Shown: positions 1 to 8,050, counted from the stretch's first letter. The stretch: 32,119 nt of DNA from an uncultured Eubacteriales bacterium (GCA_910580045.1 CAJTXF010000007.1:34368-66486); one strand, 5' to 3'. Notes: generated by a model not told the origin, from the sequence alone. Numbers and translations: made by a program.

Positions 1-352
1 GTGCCTTGTCCCAGGCGTAAATATAGGGACAGTTTTGCTCCATCAGCTCTGGGTACACATAGACCACTGCCCAGTCGATTTGGTTCAGGACAAAGCATTC
101 CGCAGCGCGGATTTCCTCTGCCGGGGCATTTTGAGGAGCAGAAGTCAGAAGTGCGTCCACATAGGCCGCTGTCTCAGGAGCCTTTTCCTTACAGTACCAG
201 GCCACGGCCGGATGATTGGTCAGGACAATGGCCAGGCTTTTGCTATACTCCTCCCCATACCAGGGGCCGCAGACCTGGCCCACCAGCCGGCGGTCCATGA
301 GAAGGATGCAGTTGATGGAAATATCAGCTGGGTTAATCCAGTGAAACGACAT
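1..352 (-). CDS. Partial gene of unknown function, cut by window edge (possible SAM-methyltransferase N-terminus)
   Basis: The minus strand is open from an ATG at 352 to the window edge, giving about 117 codons, so only the N-terminal part is visible. A GGAGG about 6 nt upstream of the ATG supports the start. The protein begins MSFHWINPADISIN and is rich in aromatic residues, with stretches such as VGQVCGPWYGEEY, VAWYC and CPYIYAWDKA. I recall similar openings ahead of the Rossmann domain in Firmicute proteins annotated as class I SAM-dependent methyltransferases, but the glycine-rich SAM motif would lie beyond the window, so that is a weak inference. A 17-codon reading frame and a hairpin lie just upstream. 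The gene follows the ClC gene on the same strand, separated by a terminator. Confidence 0.6.
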   Translation of the reverse strand, partial: MSFHWINPADISINCILLMDRRLVGQVCGPWYGEEYSKSLAIVLTNHPAVAWYCKEKAPETAAYVDALLTSAPQNAPAEEIRAAECFVLNQIDWAVVYVYPELMEQNCPYIYAWDKA

Positions 353-378
353 AGAATACCTCCGTTGTTACAGGAGGG

Positions 379-432
379 TCAGAAATTTGCCCTCCTGGTG
401 ATAGGATAAACCGGGCAGTTATTATACTTCAT
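379..432 (-). CDS. Possible 17-codon leader ORF with hairpin over its stop
   Basis: On the minus strand an ATG at 432 is preceded by AAAGGA with an 8-nt spacer and reads 17 codons (MKYNNCPVYPITRRANF) to TGA at 379-381. An 8-bp inverted repeat (371-378 with 390-397) covers the end of the frame. The next gene starts 27 nt after the stop. The arrangement resembles a leader peptide, but no conventional promoter sits between it and the terminator at 455-482, so it would depend on read-through. This is low confidence; the frame could be chance. Confidence 0.25.
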   Translation of the reverse strand: MKYNNCPVYPITRRANF

Positions 433-454
433 AACACTCATCCTTTCTAAAAAC

Positions 455-482
455 ATTGGGACAGGCCCAAACCTGTCCCAAT
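455..482 (-). terminator. Rho-independent terminator of the ClC-cupin gene
   Basis: An 11-bp perfect inverted repeat (455-465 with 472-482, 6-nt loop) is followed on the minus strand by a short T run. It lies about 30 nt past the stop of the ClC gene. Confidence 0.7.
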
Positions 483-513
483 CATTTTATCTGTTTTCAG
501 CCGGAATGTCAAG

Positions 514-2130
514 TCAGAACGAGACCACCAGCTGCATTTTGAACCGCTCCTCACCGAACACAGCATGGGGGATATCCTTGGGCATTACCAGTGTTTCTCC
601 TGGGCCCAGGAGAAATACCTGCCCGCCCACAGTAAACCTTCCTGTGCCTTCCAGCACAGTTGCCATAGCCTCCCCGTCCGCCTTGCAGGCGGAAATTTCC
701 ACCCCCTTGTCAAAGGAAAAGAGGGTCATGCTCATTGCTTCGTTCTGCACCAGTGTCTTGCTCACCACCTGGCCGGGTTGATAGTCCACCTGGTCCTTCA
801 GGCTTAAAACAGTCTGCTTTTCAATATTTTTGTACAGGCTCGGCTCTCGCTTTTCCTGCGGTTTCTCTGGGTGCCGCGCCTGGCGCTTTACCTTGGAAAA
901 CAGGATGACCTGGCTGCTGTACAGTCCCGTATAGCCCGAAAGCACAAATGCCACTGCGATAGCGATGGCAAACAGCCCGATATCAACGGTGGAGAACATC
1001 TCCACTGCCAAAAACACGGTGGCAATAGGACAGTTTACCACACCGCAAAAAACACACACCATGCCAATCGCTGCCGCGAAGCTGGCATCCAGCCCTAAAA
1101 GCGGGCCCACCGCGCAGCCGAAGGCAGCCCCGATAAACAGCGTGGGGACAATTTCACCACCCCGGAAGCCAGAGCCCACACAGAGAGCTGTCAACAGCAG
1201 TTTAACTAAAAAGGCCCAGGGCTCCGCTGTGCCATCCACGGCCCGCTGAATCATGTGCCCCCCAGCCCCCGCAAAATCTGTAAGGTCCAGCGAGCTTACC
1301 AGCACGGCCATAGCCAAGCCGCCCGCCGCTATGCGCAGATAGGCGTTCTTCACCAGCTTTTCCGCCAGCCGGGAGGCTTGGTGCAGGGTGAAGCACAGCA
1401 GAATCGCAACCAGCGCGCAAAGCGCCGCCAGCAGGATGACCCGTCCCACCATTTCCGGCTGATGGCCTGGGTGGCCAGTCAAAGCATAGCTCATTGGCTG
1501 GATGCCCAAAGCCCTGCTCACCGCCGCAGCTGTGTAGGAGGCCAGCACACAGGGCAAAAATGCCCCATAGTGCAGGCTTCCCACCGTAATAACCTCTAAC
1601 ACAAATATAGCCGCTGTGAGGGGTGTGCCGAACATGGCGGAAAAGCAGGCTGCCATCCCGCACATGGAGACAGTACGCACATCGTCTTCGTCAAAGCGGA
1701 GCAGCTCGGCCAGATTATGGCCAATGCTGCCGCCCAGCTGAAGCGCTGCCCCTTCCCTGCCTACAGAAGCGCCAAACAGGTGGGACAGCAGGGTTCCTGC
1801 CACAATAAGCGGGGCCAGAAAGGCCGGGATATGCTCATTGGTGGTGACAGACTGGATAATCAGGTTCGTTCCCGCGCCAAAACTGACCCTGCACAGCTGG
1901 TAGAGCAGCAAGGTTATCAGGCCTGCCGCAGGCAGAAACCAGATGATAAATCCGTGGTTCATGCGGAAATTGGTGGCCAAATCAATCGCCTCATGGAACC
2001 CCGCGCCCAGAAGGCCGCAAATCCCGCCCAAACCGCAGGCTGCTGCTGTCCACTTCAAAGCGGCCAGCATATAACGGCAAAAGGCCCCCATCGCTTCCCG
2101 GGCCCTGTCCCGATAGAATCCCTGATTCAT
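514..2130 (-). CDS. ClC-family anion channel/antiporter with C-terminal cupin domain
   Basis: 538 residues from ATG at 2130; a longer frame from a TTG is rejected because GAGGGAGA sits just upstream of this ATG. Residues about 20-425 form a multi-helix ClC core: filter segment GAGTNLI (85-91), gating-glutamate segment GREGAALQLGG (124-134, Glu126) and GFRGGEIVPTLFIGA further on. Threonine in place of the usual filter serine, and GGE instead of GGIFAP, resemble the fluoride/proton branch (CLC-F) more than chloride channels; this is inference. A charged linker (about 410-435) leads to a roughly 100-residue cupin-like domain with PGETLVMPKDIPHAV but no histidines in cupin motif 1. ClC C-terminal extensions are usually CBS or TrkA-C domains, so a cupin is unusual. 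No fluoride riboswitch is apparent upstream. Confidence 0.9.
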   Translation of the reverse strand: MNQGFYRDRAREAMGAFCRYMLAALKWTAAACGLGGICGLLGAGFHEAIDLATNFRMNHGFIIWFLPAAGLITLLLYQLCRVSFGAGTNLIIQSVTTNEHIPAFLAPLIVAGTLLSHLFGASVGREGAALQLGGSIGHNLAELLRFDEDDVRTVSMCGMAACFSAMFGTPLTAAIFVLEVITVGSLHYGAFLPCVLASYTAAAVSRALGIQPMSYALTGHPGHQPEMVGRVILLAALCALVAILLCFTLHQASRLAEKLVKNAYLRIAAGGLAMAVLVSSLDLTDFAGAGGHMIQRAVDGTAEPWAFLVKLLLTALCVGSGFRGGEIVPTLFIGAAFGCAVGPLLGLDASFAAAIGMVCVFCGVVNCPIATVFLAVEMFSTVDIGLFAIAIAVAFVLSGYTGLYSSQVILFSKVKRQARHPEKPQEKREPSLYKNIEKQTVLSLKDQVDYQPGQVVSKTLVQNEAMSMTLFSFDKGVEISACKADGEAMATVLEGTGRFTVGGQVFLLGPGETLVMPKDIPHAVFGEERFKMQLVVSF

Positions 2131-2161
2131 TTTCTCTCCCTCTTCCAAGAAATTTTGTTAC

Positions 2162-2190
2162 AGTATACTCCGATTTCAGATATTATGCAA
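2162..2190 (-). promoter_or_regulatory. Sigma-A promoter for the ClC-cupin gene
   Basis: On the minus strand TTGCAT (2185-2190), a 17-bp spacer and TATACT (2162-2167). The -10 box is about 30 nt upstream of the start codon. Confidence 0.7.
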
Positions 2191-2294
2191 GGGGTAATTC
2201 TTTGGATTATGGAGGAACAGCTATACCAGCAGGCAGAAGAAGCGAAAGCCCCTGGCCCACTCCCGCATTCTTCTGTGCACACCTACAATTTCTG

Positions 2295-2323
2295 TTGACA
2301 CCTTCTGGGAATTTCAGTATAAT
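2295..2323 (+). promoter_or_regulatory. Perfect-consensus sigma-A promoter for the GH3 gene
   Basis: TTGACA (2295-2300), 17-bp spacer, TATAAT (2318-2323): every hexamer base matches the consensus. The -10 box lies about 40 nt from the start codon. Such a promoter implies strong expression unless repressed; no obvious operator was seen. Confidence 0.85.
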
Positions 2324-2362
2324 AAGAGAGGTAACATACCTGAAACGGAGGTATCTTTGAAC

Positions 2363-4582
2363 ATGGACAACCCACAATACAAAATCTACAAAAATCCCAA
2401 CGGTCCGGCCATCGGCACTGTGAAAGCAAAAATTCTGGAGCAGGACGGCCTCTGCTTTAAGGATTTGGCTGGCACCGGCCAGCTGCTGCCCTATGAGGAC
2501 TGGCGGCTTCCGGCAGAGGAGCGGGCCAAGGATTTGGCCTCCCGGCTTTCCGTAGAGGAGATTGCCGGGCTGATGCTCTACTCCCCCCATCAGATGGTCC
2601 CCGCCCAGCCCCATGGCCCCTTCCCCGGCACCTATGGCGGCAAGCCTATTTCTGAGAGCGGGGCAGAGCACTGGGCCCTGACTGACCAGCAGAAGGACTT
2701 TGTGGACAAAGACCACGTCCGCCACGTGCTGGCCACTGGCATGGAAAACGCCGAAGTTGCCGCCAAGTGGAGCAATACCCTGCAGGCCTATGCCGAGAGC
2801 CTGCCCTGGGGCATCCCGGTGAACATTTCCAGCGACCCCCGCCACGGCTCACGGCAGGCCGGAGCTGAGTACAAGTCCGGCGCGGGAGATGTCTCCAAGT
2901 GGCCGGAGGGCCTTGGCATGGCAGCCACCTTCTCCCCCGAGACCTGCGGCAAATACGGGGACGCTGTGGCAAAGGAGTGCCGGGCCATGGGCATCACAAC
3001 CGCCCTGTTCCCCCAGGTGGATTTGTCTACCGAGCCCCGTTGGATGCGGCTGGAGGACACCTTCGGCCCCCATCCTCAAATGACCACTGACTTCGGCAGG
3101 GCTTATTGTGATGCTCTGCAAACCACAGAGGGTTCTCCTGACGGCTGGGGCAGGGACAGCATGTGCGCCATGGCCAAGCACTGGCCTGGCGGCGGCCCCT
3201 GCGAGGGCGGGCGGGATGCCCACTACCCCTTCGGCAAGTTCGCCGTATACCCAGGGGGCAACCTAAGCGAGCATATGAAGCCCTTCCTGGAGGGCGTGTT
3301 CCAGCTGGACGGGCCCACCGGCTCTGCTTCGGCCATTATGCCTTATTACACTGTCAGCTGGGGCGTGGATACCAAAGATGGAAAGAACGTGGGCAACTCC
3401 TACAGCCGGTATATTATCCACGACCTGCTCCGGAAGAAATATGGCTATGACGGGGTCGTCTGCACGGACTGGGGCATTACCGCTGACCCGGATTCGGAAA
3501 TCGACTCCTTCTCCAGCCGCTGTTATGGGGTGGAAAAGCTCTCAGAGGCAGAGCGCCACCTTTTGGCCATTGAGAACGGAGTGGACCAGTTCGGCGGGAA
3601 CTCTGCCATTGCCCCGATTCTGGAAGCCTATCAGATTGGGTGCCAGCGCCACGGCGAAGAGGCCATGCGCAGGCGGATGGAGGAATCCGCCGTGCGGCTG
3701 CTGCGGAACATTTTCCGCTGCGGCCTGTTTGAGAACCCCTATCTGGACCCGGAGGAGAGCGTAAAGGTAGCTGGGTGTGAAGAATTCTGCCAGGCAGGGT
3801 TTGAGGCCCAGCTCAAGTCTGTGGTCATGGTGAAGAATACCGGCGCCCTGCCCCAGAAGGAGCGGAAAAAGGTGTATATCCCCACCCGGCATATTAGGCC
3901 GATGAAAACTTTCTTCCGCAGCGATATGCCTGCCCAGGACATTGACCCTGCTGCTGACGGCCTGGTAGACAAATACTATGACCGGGTCAGCACGCCTGAG
4001 GAGGCTGACTTTGCCCTGGTATTTATTGAGAGCCCCCTGTCTGACGGCTACTCTCGGGCGGACCGGGAGGCAGGCGGCAATGGTTATGTGCCTATCTCTC
4101 TGCAGTACCGTCCCTATCAGGCGGATGCTGCCCGGGAAGAAAGCATTGCTGGAGGCGATTTCAGAGAGGACTTTATCAGCCGGGGCTATAAGGGCAAGAT
4201 TGGCACTGCCGCCAATGAGGGTGATTTGGATTTGGTGCTGGACACCAAAAAGGCCATGGGTGATAAGCCTGTTGTGGTCATCCTCCGGATGCACAAGCCC
4301 ACTGTTCCCGCTGAGTTCGAGCAGAGCGCGGATGCTGTCCTTATTGACTTCGGCGTGCAGAGCCAGGCTCTCTATGAGCTGGTCAGCGGCAAGGCGGAGC
4401 CCAGCGGCCTGCTGCCTGTCCAGATGCCTGCCAACATGGAGACTGTGGAGAAGCACTGCGAGGACGTGCCCTTTGACATGGAGCCCTATACAGACAGCCA
4501 GGGCCACAGCTATAACTTCGGCTTTGGCATGAACTGGAATGGAGTGATTGACGATGAGCGCACCCGCCGCTACCACGTTTGA
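2363..4582 (+). CDS. Glycoside hydrolase family 3 (beta-glucosidase-like)
   Basis: About 739 residues. GH3 enzymes cleave terminal beta-linked glucose, xylose or N-acetylhexosamine with retention. The TIM-barrel domain shows NISSDPRHG, the substrate-side KHWPGGG and GVVCTDWG, whose aspartate (about residue 369) is at the GH3 nucleophile position. A second alpha/beta domain follows, including VKNTGALP, and the protein ends with NFGFGMNW. No signal peptide is visible, so it is probably cytoplasmic and acts on imported oligosaccharides. GGAGG at 2347-2351 serves either ATG 2363 (11 nt) or an in-frame TTG at 2357 (5 nt); ATG is chosen, without certainty. Its 3' end overlaps the next gene by 29 nt. 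Confidence 0.9.
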   Translation: MDNPQYKIYKNPNGPAIGTVKAKILEQDGLCFKDLAGTGQLLPYEDWRLPAEERAKDLASRLSVEEIAGLMLYSPHQMVPAQPHGPFPGTYGGKPISESGAEHWALTDQQKDFVDKDHVRHVLATGMENAEVAAKWSNTLQAYAESLPWGIPVNISSDPRHGSRQAGAEYKSGAGDVSKWPEGLGMAATFSPETCGKYGDAVAKECRAMGITTALFPQVDLSTEPRWMRLEDTFGPHPQMTTDFGRAYCDALQTTEGSPDGWGRDSMCAMAKHWPGGGPCEGGRDAHYPFGKFAVYPGGNLSEHMKPFLEGVFQLDGPTGSASAIMPYYTVSWGVDTKDGKNVGNSYSRYIIHDLLRKKYGYDGVVCTDWGITADPDSEIDSFSSRCYGVEKLSEAERHLLAIENGVDQFGGNSAIAPILEAYQIGCQRHGEEAMRRRMEESAVRLLRNIFRCGLFENPYLDPEESVKVAGCEEFCQAGFEAQLKSVVMVKNTGALPQKERKKVYIPTRHIRPMKTFFRSDMPAQDIDPAADGLVDKYYDRVSTPEEADFALVFIESPLSDGYSRADREAGGNGYVPISLQYRPYQADAAREESIAGGDFREDFISRGYKGKIGTAANEGDLDLVLDTKKAMGDKPVVVILRMHKPTVPAEFEQSADAVLIDFGVQSQALYELVSGKAEPSGLLPVQMPANMETVEKHCEDVPFDMEPYTDSQGHSYNFGFGMNWNGVIDDERTRRYHV

Positions 4583-5147
4583 CCTGCCACCCAGCCTGCA
4601 CCCCCAGGAGACTGTGCTGGAGGCCTACAGCTGGGAGGGGGCCCAGGCGGTATTGGTGGAGTGGGAAAAAAGCCACTGGTGCGGCAAGCTCCGTTACGCG
4701 AACACCAACCGGGAACAGCCGGATACAAACAAGCTGTTTGAAGAATTCTATGCCCTGGCTGAGGCAGACCTCTCCCCCAACGAGCCGGAGGAGAACTGGC
4801 ACGCTATCCTCTGCTTTAATGCCTTTACTGAGCGCTGGCCAAGCGGCACCTTCATTGGTTTTCTCACCACCAGCAGTGAGCAGCCCCAGGGCTTTGACCA
4901 GATATGGGTGGAGGCTGGCCAGTTCCTGCGGGTAGAGCTCAGCGAGGAGAACCAGGGAGGCATCCACTCCCTGCTGGCGGACACTCCTCCCCAGGATTTG
5001 AGCCAGACCATGGCCGCTTTAGCCGAAAAGCTGGGATTTCCTCTGCGCACAACCAAGCTGCCTTTTGCGGAGTATTTCCGCTATGGCGAGAATGGCTCAC
5101 CTTTGGGATGCTGGCTCTATGTGCCCGTCCTCTCACGAAAAAAATAA
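4554..5147 (+). CDS. Uncharacterised protein, possible GyrI-like effector-binding fold
   Basis: About 197 residues, starting at ATG 4554 inside the 3' end of the glycoside hydrolase gene; GGAG lies 9 nt upstream, so translation is probably coupled. It has no signal peptide or membrane segment. Segments such as WPSGTFIGFLTTSSEQPQGF, VEAGQFLRVEL and the end pattern FAEYFRYGENG...CWLYVPV recall the GyrI-like/AraC effector-binding fold (bulky-ligand binding), but this is by eye and tentative. Being fused in expression to a GH3 enzyme, it could sense or sequester a sugar or aglycone. No DNA-binding domain is present. Confidence 0.75.
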   Translation: MSAPAATTFDLPPSLHPQETVLEAYSWEGAQAVLVEWEKSHWCGKLRYANTNREQPDTNKLFEEFYALAEADLSPNEPEENWHAILCFNAFTERWPSGTFIGFLTTSSEQPQGFDQIWVEAGQFLRVELSEENQGGIHSLLADTPPQDLSQTMAALAEKLGFPLRTTKLPFAEYFRYGENGSPLGCWLYVPVLSRKK

Positions 5148-5222
5148 GTGAGGCAGGGGTAAATTTTTCCTGATTTTATCCGATATATGAAGTAGAAACA
5201 CAAGATGAAGGAGTGATTTTCC

Positions 5223-5885
5223 GTGGCATTAGAATTTGACCCCACTGTAAATCGTTATCAGTCTGTCACCAATCCAGTGCAGACCAGCAAAACCAATGCT
5301 TCCTCCCCTGCCAAAACAGCTGAGAAGACCGCCGAATCCGGCGCTGTGGAAAGCGGCAGCAAAATCAAGCAGGAGCCTGACAGCGTTGACTTGAGTACTG
5401 ACGCCAAGAGCATCAACAAGATGAGCGCCGAAGACCGGGCCGCTTTGGTTAAGAGCCTGAAGGCTGACCAGGAGCAGCAGATGAACCGGTTCATCAACAT
5501 GATGACCCAGACCTTCCAGAAGCAGGGCTTTACCGCCAAGACTGCTGAGAATGACGATTTCTGGAAGATGTTCTCCTCCGGCAACCTGACCGTGGACTGG
5601 GAGACCAAGCAGAACGCCATTGAGGCCATTTCTGAGGATGGCTATTGGGGCGTAAAGCAGACCTCTGAGCGCATTTTCCAGATGGCTCAGGCTCTGGCTG
5701 GGGATGACCCGGAGAAGATGAAAGAGATGCAGGACGCGGTCGCGAAGGGCTATGCCGCTGCCGGAAAGGCCTGGGGCGGCGATTTGCCTGACATCGCCGG
5801 GCAGACCATTGACGCAGTGAACAAGATGTTCGAGGACTATTATGCTGGTCAGAAGACCGAAGAGGTCACTGCCGCAGAAGGTTAA
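5223..5885 (+). CDS. Conserved-type hypothetical protein, hydrophilic, unknown function
   Basis: 220 residues from GTG 5223, with AAGGAG about 9 nt upstream. The first 60 residues are low-complexity, rich in Ser, Thr, Ala and Lys and probably disordered; the rest is predicted helical, with DDFWKMFSSGNLTVD, DGYWGVKQTSERIF and the C-terminal AGKAWGGDLPDIAGQT. No signal peptide, membrane segment or catalytic motif is seen. I believe related proteins are common in Oscillospiraceae and other Clostridia without an assigned role. The gene ends at a strong terminator and may be monocistronic. No function is proposed. Confidence 0.85.
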   Translation: MALEFDPTVNRYQSVTNPVQTSKTNASSPAKTAEKTAESGAVESGSKIKQEPDSVDLSTDAKSINKMSAEDRAALVKSLKADQEQQMNRFINMMTQTFQKQGFTAKTAENDDFWKMFSSGNLTVDWETKQNAIEAISEDGYWGVKQTSERIFQMAQALAGDDPEKMKEMQDAVAKGYAAAGKAWGGDLPDIAGQTIDAVNKMFEDYYAGQKTEEVTAAEG

Positions 5886-5900
5886 GCTACTTAATTGCAG

Positions 5901-5940
5901 AGACAAAAAGCAACACGAGTATTCGTGTTGCTTTTTGTCT
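5901..5940. terminator. Strong bidirectional-looking terminator
   Basis: Perfect 18-bp stem (5901-5918 with 5923-5940) and a 4-nt loop; the arms carry the A and T runs themselves. It ends the transcript of the 220-residue protein gene. Confidence 0.85.
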
Positions 5941-5986
5941 TGGCTTTTCTTTTGCCCTGCTCCGGCATCAGGATACCCATGATTCT

Positions 5987-6110
5987 ATAGTAAACGCACT
6001 TGAAAATCGGTGCGCCGATTTTCAAGCTGGGAGATGAGGCCATGGCCTCATCTCCTGATTCAAAAGAGGTGACCTCAGAGGTATCACCTCTTTTGAACTG
6101 CGTTAACTAT
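5987..6110 (-). repeat. Three-hairpin intergenic repeat, copy A
   Basis: A 124-bp element bounded by ATAGTAAACGCA (5987-5998) and TGCGTTAACTAT (6099-6110), an 11/12 inverted match extended by a flanking T/A on each side. Inside are three stems: 12 bp (5999-6010 with 6015-6026), a perfect 26-bp palindrome (6030-6055) and 14 bp (6059-6072 with 6084-6097). It is inverted relative to the two related copies at 12289-12430 and 12429-12542. It contains no reading frame of note. Together with 6111-6260, which holds a terminator and the degV promoter, it fills this intergenic stretch. Confidence 0.8.
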
Positions 6111-6137
6111 ATAAACCAGTGAATTTACTCTCCCTTC

Positions 6138-6176
6138 AAAGGAATGGGAACTCAGCCCTTCCTTTTTTGAATTTTT
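6138..6176 (+). terminator. Possible terminator upstream of degV promoter
   Basis: Stem 6138-6148 with 6156-6165 (one bulged T), then a T-rich tail to 6176. It could insulate degV from upstream transcription. Confidence 0.5.
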
Positions 6177-6187
6177 TCCGGAAACAG

Positions 6188-6216
6188 TTGACCCTGGGTC
6201 TGTCATCGTGTATAAT
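6188..6216 (+). promoter_or_regulatory. Sigma-A promoter for degV
   Basis: TTGACC (6188-6193), 17-bp spacer, TATAAT (6211-6216), 44 nt before the degV start. Confidence 0.8.
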
Positions 6217-6260
6217 TATTATGTCTGTAGAGAATTTCCTCTGAAAGGAATGGGAATAAA

Positions 6261-7097
6261 ATGGTAAAAATCTTGACCGACAGTTCCTGCGACCTCTCCC
6301 CCGCCCGCTGCGAGGAACTGGGCGTGGAAATGCTGCCCCTCACAGTCAATTTCGGCGAGGAGAGCTTCCGCGCCAATATTGACATCAGCAATGATGCCTT
6401 TTATCAGAAGCTGGCCACTGTCAGCGAGCTGCCCAAAACTGCCCAGATAACCCCGGCGTTCTTTGAGCAGATATTTAAGGAATATAAAGAGAGCGGCGAC
6501 GATGTGGTATGCCTGTTCATCTCCTCACAGATGAGCGGGACCCTGCAGTCTGCCCGTATTGCCAAAAACCTGGTGGGCGCAGATAATATCCAGCTGCCCG
6601 ACACCTTAAACGTCACCTTTGCTCTGGGCCTGCTGGTGGAAGAGGCCGCGAAGATGCGGGAGCGGGGGCTCTCTGCCGCTGAGATTGCCAGCGAAGTGGA
6701 AGCCCTTATTCCCAGGGTGCGCCTATGGGCCCTGATTGACGATTTGAAATATTTGAAAATGGGCGGGCGGCTCTCTGCCACCAGCGCTCTGGTTGCCAGT
6801 ATCTTGGGCATCTGCCCCATCATCACCCTGGAAAATGGACTGGTGGAAGTGGTGGGCAAGGCCCGGGGAAAGAAGGCCGCTTTCAAGTTCATGCAGAACA
6901 TGGTGGAGAAAGAGCCCATTTCCAACGATTTCTCTGTTACGATTGGCCATGCCGCTGTGCCAAAGACCCGGGATGACTTTATGGACTTTATGAGCGCGGA
7001 GCTGAAAAAACGCGAGATTCATAAGCTGGACATTGGCAGCATTGTGGGCACCCACACTGGCCCGGGCGCATGCGGGCTGGCCTATATCCGCAAGTGA
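6261..7097 (+). CDS. DegV family fatty-acid-binding protein
   Basis: 278 residues, the usual DegV length. DegV proteins bind a fatty acid; in Firmicutes some act as FakB subunits that present it to the kinase FakA for phosphorylation and entry into phospholipids. Recognisable are the N-terminal TDSSCDLSP, the ligand-contact segment SSQMSGTLQSA (about residue 90) and DDLKYLKMGGRLS (about 160), followed by the C-terminal GTHTGPGACGLAY. The start is supported by AAAGGA upstream and a good promoter. No fakA neighbour is present. It is co-transcribed with the DUF2752 gene, which overlaps its stop. Confidence 0.93.
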   Translation: MVKILTDSSCDLSPARCEELGVEMLPLTVNFGEESFRANIDISNDAFYQKLATVSELPKTAQITPAFFEQIFKEYKESGDDVVCLFISSQMSGTLQSARIAKNLVGADNIQLPDTLNVTFALGLLVEEAAKMRERGLSAAEIASEVEALIPRVRLWALIDDLKYLKMGGRLSATSALVASILGICPIITLENGLVEVVGKARGKKAAFKFMQNMVEKEPISNDFSVTIGHAAVPKTRDDFMDFMSAELKKREIHKLDIGSIVGTHTGPGACGLAYIRK

Positions 7098-7483
7098 GAA
7101 AGCGGCTGTTCTGCTCCCTGCTGGTACTGGCAGGATTGATTATGGCAATCGGGCTGCTGCTGTGGATTGCTCCTGAATGTCTGATATTAAAGTATACAGG
7201 CTGCTATTGTGCTGGGTGCGGGACCCAGCATATGGTTCTGGCTCTGCTGCGGGGCGATTTTTCCGGGGCAGTGAGAGAAAACGTCTTTATGATAATAGCG
7301 CTTCCCGTTGCAGTTGTCTATTTTCTGTGGGAAGCTGTGCGGTATGTGCAGGGGAAGCCCGCCCTTTGGCGGCGCAAGGGGTTCTTCGCCGCGCTTGGGA
7401 TTGTGCTGGCGGCAGCGGCGGTATTTACTGTGCTCCGGAATATTCCTGGCTCCTGGCTGGCGCCAGCCTGGGCAGTGGGCTGA
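7094..7483 (+). CDS. DUF2752 small membrane protein
   Basis: About 129 residues from GTG 7094, whose GTGA overlaps the degV stop, implying coupled translation; an in-frame ATG at 7070 is possible but has no ribosome site. The protein has an N-terminal transmembrane helix, then a cysteine cluster CYCAGCGTQH (Cys37, 39 and 42), then two more hydrophobic segments. The CxxCG(T/L) cluster just after the first helix, with LLRGDFSGAVREN behind it, is typical of DUF2752. The molecular role of that family is unknown. It probably sits in the cytoplasmic membrane. Confidence 0.8.
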   Translation: MRKRLFCSLLVLAGLIMAIGLLLWIAPECLILKYTGCYCAGCGTQHMVLALLRGDFSGAVRENVFMIIALPVAVVYFLWEAVRYVQGKPALWRRKGFFAALGIVLAAAAVFTVLRNIPGSWLAPAWAVG

Positions 7484-7752
7484 CTGTATTTTGGGGCCCA
7501 AGAATCATCTATACCCGAAGCCAGGCGTCCTAATCGCGGTCTTCCCACGTCTCCTGCCATTGGTTTAGTTCTAAAACCGCAATATATTTTTTGTTTCAGT
7601 CAACGACAATTTATATCGTTTTCTATTTCTCAGTTTACTTCACCAAACCCCAGCTTCTTTCTATAATTCCAAAATGGAAAGTATGCGTTAAACTTCACAT
7701 ATCATATTTCTTATATTTACGGAAAGATTATGAAAATTTCCAAATTTCACTC

Positions 7753-7781
7753 TTGACCTTTTGATTCAAACATGGTATTAT
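7753..7781 (+). promoter_or_regulatory. Distal sigma-A promoter (P1)
   Basis: TTGACC (7753-7758), 17-bp spacer, TATTAT (7776-7781), preceded by A/T tracts. Its upstream sequence resembles that of P2. Confidence 0.6.
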
Positions 7782-7922
7782 GATTAAAACAAGATATCAT
7801 AGATGTCTGCGGTATACTGAAAGTTATTTTTATCCTCAACTTCTCAATATAATACTTCCCATTAATTTCCCTGTTCTTAACTTTTTGTTTCATGTATATG
7901 AAAAAAATATGCAAAATTACTC

Positions 7923-7951
7923 TTGACTAACTGGCCAAATAATTCTATAAT
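7923..7951 (+). promoter_or_regulatory. Proximal sigma-A promoter (P2) for the RpiR-type gene
   Basis: TTGACT (7923-7928), 17-bp spacer, TATAAT (7946-7951), with an A-rich upstream tract. It predicts a 5' leader of about 120 nt. Confidence 0.7.
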
Positions 7952-7980
7952 AGAAATTGCAAAAACAGCATAAGCGATTG

Positions 7981-8050
7981 GGGACGGTTGAGATTTGCGC
8001 TCAAACCAGGTATCTTTTGACCGGCATTAGGACCCCAGCCTTCGTGCCGG
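7981..8050 (+). promoter_or_regulatory. Structured 5' leader candidate
   Basis: Between P2 and the GTG start are paired segments: CCGGCA (8021-8026) with TGCCGG (8045-8050), and GGTTGAG with CTCAAACC (7986-8007, one bulge). GC content is higher than in the AT-rich DNA before it. No known riboswitch consensus was recognised. Confidence 0.35.

Noticed and set aside
2131..2294. Fluoride riboswitch (crcB motif) expected if the ClC gene were CLC-F
   Set aside because: No matching consensus found in the leader; the promoter leaves too little space before the start.
2209..2298. A 29-codon plus-strand frame before the GH3 promoter
   Set aside because: No adequate ribosome site, and it overlaps the -35 of the GH3 promoter.
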